Of a stretch of DNA of 45,927 bases, positions 34,287 to 40,551 are shown piece after piece; the first letter of the stretch is position 1, and every line of letters begins with the position of its first letter. Both the position numbers and the translations under genes were made by a program. This stretch comes from Sulfurovum sp. GTDB lineage: Bacteria; Campylobacterota; Campylobacteria; Campylobacterales; Sulfurovaceae. Where the stretch lies: contig JAJPEU010000017.1 in the NCBI GenBank assembly GCA_021166685.1, positions 1 to 45,927 on the forward strand, written 5' to 3'. The notes under the pieces were generated by a model. That model was not told the DNA's origin and did not search any database. It saw only the letters and a list, made by a program, of their open reading frames with translations.

Positions 34287-34658
34287 ATGCACAGTTACGA
34301 TGAACCTGTTTATCTTATCTCGGTGGTTGCCAATATGCTGGAAATTCACCCTCAAACGCTGAGGCAGTACGAGAGAGAAGGACTTGTGGAGCCTTCGCGG
34401 ACGGGAGGACGGATGCGTCTATACTCTCAAAGAGATATCGATCGCATGAAACTTATTTTACGATTGACACGTCAAATGGGTGTAAATTTGGCGGGAGTGG
34501 ATATTGTGTTGCAGTTAAAAGAACAGATTGACCAGATGCAAAAAGAGATAGATCAGCTCCGCAATGAGCTTAACCGTATCAACAGAAACGGTTCGGTTCA
34601 CTCAAGCAAAGCCTTGGTGACCAAAAGCAGTTATGATATTATTATTTTTGAAGACTAA
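34287..34658 (+). CDS. hspR: HspR, MerR-family heat-shock repressor
   Basis: 123 residues. N-terminal MerR helix-turn-helix (YLISVVANMLEIHPQTLRQY, then EREGLVEPSRTGGRMRLYSQ), a coiled coil (LKEQIDQMQKEIDQLRNELN, about 74-93) for dimerisation, and a hydrophobic end (IIIFED). AAAGGAGG lies just before ATG 34287. HspR represses chaperone operons and is usually autoregulated through its own cbpA-hspR promoter; DnaK can act as co-repressor in other bacteria. No cysteines that would suggest metal sensing. Confidence 0.92.
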   Translation: MHSYDEPVYLISVVANMLEIHPQTLRQYEREGLVEPSRTGGRMRLYSQRDIDRMKLILRLTRQMGVNLAGVDIVLQLKEQIDQMQKEIDQLRNELNRINRNGSVHSSKALVTKSSYDIIIFED

Positions 34659-34681
34659 AAATATTCTTTTTTGAATCCAAG

Positions 34682-34698
34682 TTGCCCGGATTGGGCAA
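34682..34698. terminator. Small hairpin between hspR and the convergent lipoprotein gene
   Basis: TTGCCC and GGGCAA form a 6-base-pair stem over the loop GGATT, in the 45 bases between two converging genes. No T-run follows on either strand, so terminator function is uncertain. Confidence 0.35.
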
Positions 34699-34703
34699 AT
34701 GGA

Positions 34704-35111
34704 TTATTCTGAAACGCAGCGGTTGCCTCGTGAACCCCATTTTACAATGGTACCTTTTGCGTCAGTCTCTAAAAAGAGCTTACAGCTGTCCGTTACAATA
34801 TCTTGATTGTATCCAAACATCCCATAGTAGCGATATCCATAGTATCCATATCCCATGACAGGCATTGACGGCACACTGCGAATTCTGGAATACTCGTAGA
34901 CGTAAACTTTATTTTTGTTTGGCAATATAAAGGTATGGTCAGGATAGCCTGCTTTCCCTATGAAGTGCGCAATATTTTGACCTACCCAGCGGTCATGTTT
35001 TTTAACAAAATTTTCATGTGTAGCACACCCTTGCATTAGGGCCATTATCCCCACTAAAACACCAACCCTCAAGAATGCTTGAAGGTTCCATTGTATCGGT
35101 ATCTTTTTCAT
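34704..35111 (-). CDS. Lipoprotein with Tyr/Gly-rich segment
   Basis: 135 residues. Lipobox LMQGC (Cys about residue 29), so it is probably anchored in the outer membrane. The segment VGQNIAHFIGKAGYPDHTFI resembles the start of small BamE/SmpA-like domains (Gxxxxxhxxx GxPD), followed by VYVYEYSR, an aromatic run YGYYGYRYYG and WGSRGNRC at the end. AAAGGAG lies 5 bases before ATG 35111. Two later cysteines (DSCKLF, NRCVS) could form a disulfide. Function unknown; BamE likeness is only suggestive. Confidence 0.75.
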   Translation of the reverse strand: MKKIPIQWNLQAFLRVGVLVGIMALMQGCATHENFVKKHDRWVGQNIAHFIGKAGYPDHTFILPNKNKVYVYEYSRIRSVPSMPVMGYGYYGYRYYGMFGYNQDIVTDSCKLFLETDAKGTIVKWGSRGNRCVSE

Positions 35112-35306
35112 TTTGACTCCTTTGAAAAATTATTTATTATATTATAATCTATTTGTGTAAATAGTATATGAAGTTTAAAAGACAGTCTTTGTCTTTTTTG
35201 GGTTCCCTCCTGTTTTGAAAAATTACACAGGCTCATCCCATAGTTCATCTGCATAACACATATCATTCGTTATACTTTTGTATATTGTATAAAAGAGAGA
35301 ATAATC

Positions 35307-36365
35307 ATGCAGGAAAGTACACAAAAAAAGCGTATCCTGGTTACAGGAGGAGCGGGTTATATCGGAAGTCATGTGGTTAAATTGTTGCTTGAAGAGGGCA
35401 GGCACGAGATCACTATTCTTGATAATCTTTCAACGGGTTTTCAAGAGACGGTAGATGCCTTGATGCAGATCGCAAAGGAGCAGCGAAGACCGCTTGAGTT
35501 TATTCAAAAGGATCTTTCTGATTGGGAAGAGATAGCAGCCTTGATGCAAAACAATACCTATGATGCGATTATGCACTTTGCTGCTTCGCTTGTCGTGCCC
35601 GAAAGTGTTGAAAATCCTCTTAAATATTATTTGAACAACACGGCCAACACGGTCAATCTTATCAAATGTGCTGTTGAAAATAACGTCAGAAATTTCATTT
35701 TTTCTTCTACGGCAGCCACTTATGGTGAGCCTGATTCTCATTTGGTTGATTTGCAAACAGGATTAAAAGAGACTGATCCTGCTGATCCCATCAATCCTTA
35801 CGGTATGAGCAAGCTCATGAGTGAAAGGGTTTTGAAAGATACTGCTTTTGCTTACCCGGATTTTAAATATGTAGCTTTACGGTATTTTAATGTTGCCGGA
35901 AGCGACCCGGACGGACGTATCGGACAATCTACGAATAATGCGACATTGCTTATCAAGGTAGCCGCAGAGACAGCCGTGGGCAAACGAGAGAAAATATATA
36001 TTTTTGGAGAGGACTACCCTACGCCTGACGGCACGGGTGTTCGTGATTATATCCATGTAATGGATCTAGCCAGGGCTCATATTGAAGCTTTGCATTATCT
36101 CCGCGAGAATCAAAGTACTGTCTTTAACGTGGGGTACGGCAGAGGATTTTCGGTCAAAGAGGTGATCGAGACGATGAAAAAAGTAAGCAGCGTTAATTTT
36201 CCTGTAGAGATCAAAGAGCGACGCGCAGGGGACCCTGCAATTTTGATCGCCAATAATACAAAAATCAAACAAGCTACCTCTTGGCGGCCGCAGTATGATG
36301 ATTTGGAGATCATATGCAAAACAACGCTTGAGTGGGAAAAGAAACTTAAAGAGTGCAAGCAATAG
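35307..36365 (+). CDS. galE: UDP-glucose 4-epimerase
   Basis: 352 residues, extended SDR. It interconverts UDP-glucose and UDP-galactose (or the GlcNAc pair) for surface glycans. NAD loop VTGGAGYIGSH (about 12-22); catalytic FSSTAATYGEP (Ser 134) and YGMSK (Tyr 165, Lys 169); RYFNVAGSDPDGRIGQ and GTGVRDYIHVMDLA are family marks. Two -10-like boxes lie upstream (TATACT 35271-35276, TATAAA 35288-35293). Isolated from other sugar genes. A G7 run begins 3 bases after its stop. Confidence 0.93.
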   Translation: MQESTQKKRILVTGGAGYIGSHVVKLLLEEGRHEITILDNLSTGFQETVDALMQIAKEQRRPLEFIQKDLSDWEEIAALMQNNTYDAIMHFAASLVVPESVENPLKYYLNNTANTVNLIKCAVENNVRNFIFSSTAATYGEPDSHLVDLQTGLKETDPADPINPYGMSKLMSERVLKDTAFAYPDFKYVALRYFNVAGSDPDGRIGQSTNNATLLIKVAAETAVGKREKIYIFGEDYPTPDGTGVRDYIHVMDLARAHIEALHYLRENQSTVFNVGYGRGFSVKEVIETMKKVSSVNFPVEIKERRAGDPAILIANNTKIKQATSWRPQYDDLEIICKTTLEWEKKLKECKQ

Positions 36366-36367
36366 CA

Positions 36368-36374
36368 GGGGGGG
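36368..36374 (+). repeat. G7 homopolymer between galE and the CYTH gene
   Basis: Seven G bases, 45 bases before the CYTH start ATG 36419. An in-frame upstream ATG at 36353 (inside galE) would put the tract within an extended CYTH reading frame, but I regard 36419 as the start. Confidence 0.75.
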
Positions 36375-36418
36375 CTTGTATTGATTGGTATGTGGATTGT
36401 GTTGTTCAGGGAGAAAAA

Positions 36419-36892
36419 ATGGGTATAGAAATAGAGCGCAAGTTTTTAGTGAAAAATACATGGCCGAAAGAGAACGGCACTTTATATATACAAGGGTATC
36501 TGAGTCGTCAAAAAGAGCGAACGGTAAGAGTAAGGGTGGTGGGTGACAAAGGATATCTTACGATCAAGGGAAAGAATCAAAAAGCATCCAGACTAGAATA
36601 TGAATATGCCATCCCTGCAGAAGAAGCCAAAGAGATACTGGAGCGATTATGTGAAAAACCAATCATTCATAAATACCGCTATAAGATTTTGTATGAAAAT
36701 ACACTATGGGAAATAGACCAGTTTTTGGGGGAAAATGAAGGGCTGATTATGGCTGAAGTCGAGCTGAGAGCCGAAGATCAAAAGATTGTCTTGCCGCCAT
36801 GGGCAGGCCTGGAAGTAACAAATGATGCAAGATATTATAATGCCAACCTAATCAGCAATCCTTACAAAAAATGGAAAGAACAAGAGGCATAG
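36419..36892 (+). CDS. CYTH-domain protein (triphosphate tunnel metalloenzyme)
   Basis: 157 residues, one CYTH domain. It starts with the signature GIEIERKFLV, then the alternating strand pairs of the tunnel (RTVRVRVVGDKGYLTIKGK; SRLEYEYAI), KYRYKI, WEIDQFLGENEGLIMAEVEL and the final ARYYNANLI. Short bacterial members of this size hydrolyse inorganic triphosphate or related compounds with divalent metals; I infer that here. GGGAGA lies upstream of ATG 36419. It is probably transcribed with galE. Confidence 0.9.
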   Translation: MGIEIERKFLVKNTWPKENGTLYIQGYLSRQKERTVRVRVVGDKGYLTIKGKNQKASRLEYEYAIPAEEAKEILERLCEKPIIHKYRYKILYENTLWEIDQFLGENEGLIMAEVELRAEDQKIVLPPWAGLEVTNDARYYNANLISNPYKKWKEQEA

Positions 36893-36942
36893 CCGGTTGC
36901 TAGATTGCACATAACAGTTAAAATAAGATTAAGGAAAACAAG

Positions 36943-37668
36943 ATGGGATACAAAAAGATTATAGTACTGCTTATGCTGTTTGGCGCCTTTATGAATGTAC
37001 TTTGGGGCGAGGCTAAATTGTATGAGGTGAGGTCCGGCATTATCGAATATGCTATAAGCGGGGGCGGAAACATTATGGGAATGCAGAGCGAGACTGATGG
37101 TAAGCGCAAGGTTGTGTTTGATGAGTGGGGCACGCTTCAGATACAAAAAGAGGAAAGCGTGTCCACCACGATGGGGCAAACCATAAAAACCAATTCTATG
37201 ATTAAAATGGATAATGGCACCGTTTATATGGTTGATCCCGATAAAAAAGTAATCATCAAACAATCCCTTGAAATGCTTGGGCAATCAGGCGGCCAGGATA
37301 TGCTTAAAATGGGTAAAGAGATGTTTGATAAAATGGGCGGGAAAAAAATAGGCAGCAGCAGAGTGCTTGGCTATGATTGTGAGATTTGGGAAGTGATGGG
37401 AGCAAAAATATGGATACATAAAGGTGTTATGCTGAAAATCCAGGCAGATATCATGGGCATAAAGCATACCGAAGAGGCTGTAAGTGTTAAATTTGATGTT
37501 CCGATCAATCGTAGCGAATTTGAGCTCCCTGACTTTCCGGTAAAGACCGCAGAAGAAATATACGGCAAGGATTTAAAAGAGAAGATGCCAAGCAGGATGC
37601 CTACACAAGAAGAGCTCAAACAGATGCAAGAGATGATGAAACAGTTTGGCACTATGCCAACCCATTAA
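36943..37668 (+). CDS. Secreted Met/Lys-rich protein of unknown function
   Basis: 241 residues with a signal peptide (IIVLLMLFGAFMNVLWGEA), so periplasmic or beyond. The body looks beta-rich (AKLYEVRSGIIEYAISG; VVFDEWGTLQIQKEES; VYMVDPDKKVIIKQS), followed by a Gly/Met/Lys helix (GQDMLKMGKEMFDKMGGKK), a CEIWEVMGAKIWIHKG strand pair and a Met/Gln-rich tail (QEELKQMQEMMKQFG). It resembles DUF4412-type secreted proteins in outline only. One cysteine. It ends before a strong hairpin terminator. Confidence 0.7.
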   Translation: MGYKKIIVLLMLFGAFMNVLWGEAKLYEVRSGIIEYAISGGGNIMGMQSETDGKRKVVFDEWGTLQIQKEESVSTTMGQTIKTNSMIKMDNGTVYMVDPDKKVIIKQSLEMLGQSGGQDMLKMGKEMFDKMGGKKIGSSRVLGYDCEIWEVMGAKIWIHKGVMLKIQADIMGIKHTEEAVSVKFDVPINRSEFELPDFPVKTAEEIYGKDLKEKMPSRMPTQEELKQMQEMMKQFGTMPTH

Positions 37669-37707
37669 TTTTTATTATGAAAAAAGGCAGAGGCTGCAAG
37701 GCATAAG

Positions 37708-37740
37708 TTTTTAGGCGGCTTTTTAAAAACCGTCTAAAAA
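37708..37740. terminator. Bidirectional rho-independent terminator
   Basis: TTTTTAGGCGG (37708-37718) pairs with CCGTCTAAAAA (37730-37740) apart from one G-U type pair, over an 11-base loop. The A and T flanks give a U-run on both strands. It separates two convergent genes ending at 37668 and 37748. Confidence 0.8.
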
Positions 37741-37747
37741 ACAAACA

Positions 37748-38821
37748 TTAGGCTGATTTGATGGTTTGAAGTCTCTTCTTTTGCAGCAGCATGCGGTCTT
37801 GAAAAAGCTTGTTTTTGTCTTTAGCGAAAGCTTGCATATCTTCCACTTCGTCCATTTCGTCAACAATTTCAACTCCTAAAAGCGCCTCAATCGCATCTTC
37901 CAGCGTAACGACACCGGAAGTTTGTCCATAGTTGTCATGCACGACAAACAGGTGAGTCTTTTTCTTGATGAACACATCAATCAATGCAAATACAGGAACA
38001 TTTTCAGAGACTTTATGAACAGGGAATGCAATAGAATCAAGCAATTTATCGTCATGGTCTTCAATGCTTTCTTCTAGAATGGTTTGGTTAAATACCACTC
38101 CGATGACATGATCGATAGACTCATCGAAAATAGGAATACGAGAGTGGATATACAGCCGATCCTCATTGAGCGCTTCACCTACTGATGTGGCAGAAGGAAG
38201 TGCAAAAACAACGCTTCTTGGGGTCATGATGTCTTTGGCTTTGACATGCTTTAATTTCAAAAGGTTTTCAATCAGATAGCTTTCCTTGCTCATGAGCGAG
38301 CCTTCTCTTTCTCCCATCGCTACAACCGCCATAATCTCATCGCGTGAGAAATTGGTATTTTTGTTTTTTCCTTTTGAGATAAAGGTGGTAATAATCGAAG
38401 AGAACCACACCAATGGATAGGTCAGTTTGATCAAGAATGAGATGAGATATGCCGAAGGAATAAGTAATGATTTCCAGTAGATTGCTCCGATTGTTTTGGG
38501 AATAATCTCAGAAAGATACAAAATCAGCAATGTCAATATAAAGGCTATTGCTGCTTGCCATTCTGCACCAAAAAGCACCTGCGCCTGTGCGCCAACTCCC
38601 GCAGCACCCATTGTATGGGCAAAAGTGTTTAGGATTAAAATAGATGCAATTGGTCTATCAATATTTGATTTTAAACTTTTGAGTTTAGCAATTGCCTTTT
38701 CATTCGTTCTTGGAAGCGTTTCTATATAAGAATTGGTGCTTGATAGCAAAACAGCTTCAAGAACCGAACAGATAAAAGAGATTGCAAGAGCAAAAAAAAG
38801 ATAGGTAAGTAAAAGCGTCAT
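37748..38821 (-). CDS. CNNM/CBS-domain membrane transporter (CorB/CorC-like)
   Basis: 357 residues. Four hydrophobic segments form the CNNM (DUF21) domain (residues about 1-150; FICSVLEAVLLSSTNSYIE, NTFAHTMGAAGVGAQAQ, LYLSEIIPKTIG), then a CBS pair (about 195-325; IMTPRSVVFALPSATSVGEA, RIPIFDESIDHVIGVV, HLFVVHDNYGQTSGVVTLED, AIEALLGVEIVDEMDEV). Such proteins are linked to Mg2+ or Co2+ efflux. The C-terminal CorC-HlyC domain common in longer relatives is missing. Its leader is highly structured (see the 38837-38888 entry). GGAAG lies 6 bases before ATG 38821. Confidence 0.9.
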   Translation of the reverse strand: MTLLLTYLFFALAISFICSVLEAVLLSSTNSYIETLPRTNEKAIAKLKSLKSNIDRPIASILILNTFAHTMGAAGVGAQAQVLFGAEWQAAIAFILTLLILYLSEIIPKTIGAIYWKSLLIPSAYLISFLIKLTYPLVWFSSIITTFISKGKNKNTNFSRDEIMAVVAMGEREGSLMSKESYLIENLLKLKHVKAKDIMTPRSVVFALPSATSVGEALNEDRLYIHSRIPIFDESIDHVIGVVFNQTILEESIEDHDDKLLDSIAFPVHKVSENVPVFALIDVFIKKKTHLFVVHDNYGQTSGVVTLEDAIEALLGVEIVDEMDEVEDMQAFAKDKNKLFQDRMLLQKKRLQTIKSA

Positions 38822-38836
38822 ACGGCACTTCCACAG

Positions 38837-38888
38837 CAGGTTTTAAAGGCGAAACACCTGTCGCCCAGATCAGTTGGATTCATTCCAA
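38837..38888 (-). promoter_or_regulatory. Structured leader of the CNNM gene, candidate cis-regulatory RNA
   Basis: Read on the minus strand the leader holds TTGGA-ATGAA-TCCAA (38888-38874), then GGCGA (38865-38861), CAGGT (38860-38856), TCGCC (38852-38848) and ACCTG (38841-38837). GGCGA pairs with TCGCC, and CAGGT in that hairpin's loop can pair with ACCTG, giving an H-type pseudoknot or two exclusive folds. It ends about 15 bases before the start codon. The first hairpin recalls the P1 of fluoride riboswitches, but the later conserved part of that class is missing. No known class fits. Confidence 0.4.
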
Positions 38889-38916
38889 GGTATCCTTTTG
38901 TTTAAATAATAGCGGT

Positions 38917-38922
38917 ATTATA
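38917..38922 (-). promoter_or_regulatory. Putative -10 box of the CNNM gene
   Basis: TATAAT on the minus strand, with TTGTTA (38946-38941) 18 bases upstream as a -35-like hexamer. This implies a leader of about 90 bases. Confidence 0.5.
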
Positions 38923-38955
38923 GCATATGTTTGTTTATCGTAACAAATTTAATTT

Positions 38956-39813
38956 CTATCGCTCGCATTTTTCGTACTTTACCAGCGCGACTCTTCCCAG
39001 TATGAGAAGTGTGACACCGATAATCAAATAAAGCGCATTGATCATTTTGCTGTAATCGTCCAGAACGATTTTAAAAATAACCATCAGAGATTCTATGGAG
39101 GCAGCGATGATGATGGAATTGAGAAATTTTGCCAAAAGCGTGCTTCCTGAAGCCTCCTCATGAATGCTTCCTTTGAACAGTATCTCGTGCTCGATAATAT
39201 GTTTTGCCAGATCATAGATCGCAAGGCCTATCGTAATAGAGATGATAGATTGAAAAACGTTATGCAGAAAATCATGAGCAAGCGAACCGGCAAAGAGATT
39301 CATAAAAACAAATCCTCCGTAGAGAATCAAAAAAAGGGAAACCGCACCAAGCAAAACAGCACCTGTACCTATAACGAACTTGTTGATCTTGTGAAACAAT
39401 GAGTTGTATTCAATCAATTTGAGCTGCTCAAGAAGTCTGAGAAGATCAAAATCAACCACCACAAAACTATTTGTTTCTTTTTTGACAACGGTTACCGTAG
39501 GAGAGCCGGTAATGTGGTGCAGGTAGGGATTGGTGATGTAGATGTCATCGGCCGCAAACTGTATCCCTTGAAAATAGAAAGATTTATCGTAGCCAACCCT
39601 TGAAGGATCTTGTTCTTTGCGGCTGTAGTTGGGGGTGATCTGTTTGAAATCCTCACTTACCGCATAGATAATTTCCGCTGCTTTTTCGGTCTCTAAAAAC
39701 TGAACCAAACTTTTCTGATCCGTGTGTGAAGGATGATAGCTTGCCATTGTGCTGCGCAGATAAAATTGTACGCTGTTTTTGTTCTCGGTGTAGATATTGA
39801 TGATACGTTTCAT
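38956..39813 (-). CDS. Membrane protein with N-terminal sensor-like region and four TM segments
   Basis: 285 residues from ATG 39813, with AAGGAGG 7 bases upstream. The N-terminal 135 residues look like a small PAS/PDC-type soluble domain (EIIYAVSEDFKQITPNYSRK; PYLHHITGSPTVTVVKKETN; SFVVVDFDLLRLLEQLKLIE). Four hydrophobic segments follow (IGTGAVLLGAVSLFLILYGG; VFQSIISITIGLAIYDLA; FLNSIIIAASIESLMVIF; NALYLIIGVTLLILGRVAL). There is no kinase, cyclase or methyl-accepting domain, so output is unknown. The order, soluble sensor first and membrane last, is the reverse of most sensors. Stop lies close to the CNNM promoter region. Confidence 0.75.
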   Translation of the reverse strand: MKRIINIYTENKNSVQFYLRSTMASYHPSHTDQKSLVQFLETEKAAEIIYAVSEDFKQITPNYSRKEQDPSRVGYDKSFYFQGIQFAADDIYITNPYLHHITGSPTVTVVKKETNSFVVVDFDLLRLLEQLKLIEYNSLFHKINKFVIGTGAVLLGAVSLFLILYGGFVFMNLFAGSLAHDFLHNVFQSIISITIGLAIYDLAKHIIEHEILFKGSIHEEASGSTLLAKFLNSIIIAASIESLMVIFKIVLDDYSKMINALYLIIGVTLLILGRVALVKYEKCER

Positions 39814-40033
39814 TAACACTCCTCCTTTGATACTCTTTTTTTTAGTATAGCACTATTTTTTAGATTTCAATAGATAAAATGGGGATTTTTTGGGGTGGTG
39901 TTTCTTTATTCTCGAACGATATAATCTTATTATTTATTGCCTAGAATTGTATTGATGAAAGCAAAGATCATGAATAAATTAGTATATACAATAAAAAATA
40001 ATATATACTTCACGTTTTAAAGAAGGAGAAAAT

Positions 40034-40489
40034 ATGCCTCAGGGTAGAGTGATTGTATTGTTTTTGATCGGCTTGGCAATGATCGGCGGATTATACTATG
40101 GGGTGAATATTGCCGGCAATGAGCAGGAAAAAAAATCCAATAATACTAAAGCCGCCGAAACTCCAGAGTCTCTTAAGGCTAAAAAAACAGAACTGTCTGA
40201 TGCCGGTCAGACTCCTCGGCCCACAATACCCGTACACTCTGATGCTCCAAAAACCTATCAAGAAGTGTTTAAAGAAACCCCTCCTCAAAAAAGTGAAACA
40301 GAAAGAATGACCGAGCGGGAAACGGTCCGTAAACTGGACAAAAGCACCGAAGAGATCATTCAGAAAGCAGATGAACGTATTCAGGACAGACATCTCATCG
40401 TTCCAAATAATCCTGTATCTCCCAAAAAAACTCAGGAATTGAATAAAAAGATAGAACTATTTCAAAAAAATCTTGATCAACAACAATAA
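40034..40489 (+). CDS. Small membrane-anchored charged protein upstream of the Rhs gene
   Basis: 151 residues. One N-terminal membrane helix (VIVLFLIGLAMIGGLYYGVN), then a long hydrophilic, low-complexity tail rich in Lys, Glu, Thr and Pro with coiled-coil-like stretches (MTERETVRKLDKSTEEIIQK; TQELNKKIELFQKNLDQQ). AGAAGGAGA precedes ATG 40034. The Rhs gene begins 62 bases after its stop, with a -10 box between, so co-transcription is possible but not required. It could be a secretion or anchoring partner; there is no recognisable family. The 200 bases upstream hold a TATAAT (39920-39925) and an inverted repeat (39981-40009). Confidence 0.7.
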   Translation: MPQGRVIVLFLIGLAMIGGLYYGVNIAGNEQEKKSNNTKAAETPESLKAKKTELSDAGQTPRPTIPVHSDAPKTYQEVFKETPPQKSETERMTERETVRKLDKSTEEIIQKADERIQDRHLIVPNNPVSPKKTQELNKKIELFQKNLDQQQ

Positions 40490-40508
40490 TTCTTCCCGGT
40501 AAAACGAT

Positions 40509-40514
40509 TATACT
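40509..40514 (+). promoter_or_regulatory. Putative -10 box of the Rhs gene
   Basis: TATACT in CGATTATACTCTAAC, 37 bases before ATG 40552. This places the G9 tract in the untranslated leader. Confidence 0.4.
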
Positions 40515-40534
40515 CTAACTCATGAAATAAGAGT

Positions 40535-40543
40535 GGGGGGGGG
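40535..40543 (+). repeat. G9 homopolymer before the Rhs start codon
   Basis: Nine consecutive G bases, the longest G or C run I see in the window, ending 8 bases before ATG 40552. Its 3' end (GGGGAG) also serves as the ribosome binding site. Tracts of this length are known contingency loci in Campylobacterota. Confidence 0.85.
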
Positions 40544-40551
40544 AGTATTTT

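Noticed and set aside
38860..38885. AACTGATCTGGGCGA, which recalls the 3' half of a TPP riboswitch
   Set aside because: The required CUGAGA element and the closing stem are missing, and the downstream gene is a metal-type transporter.
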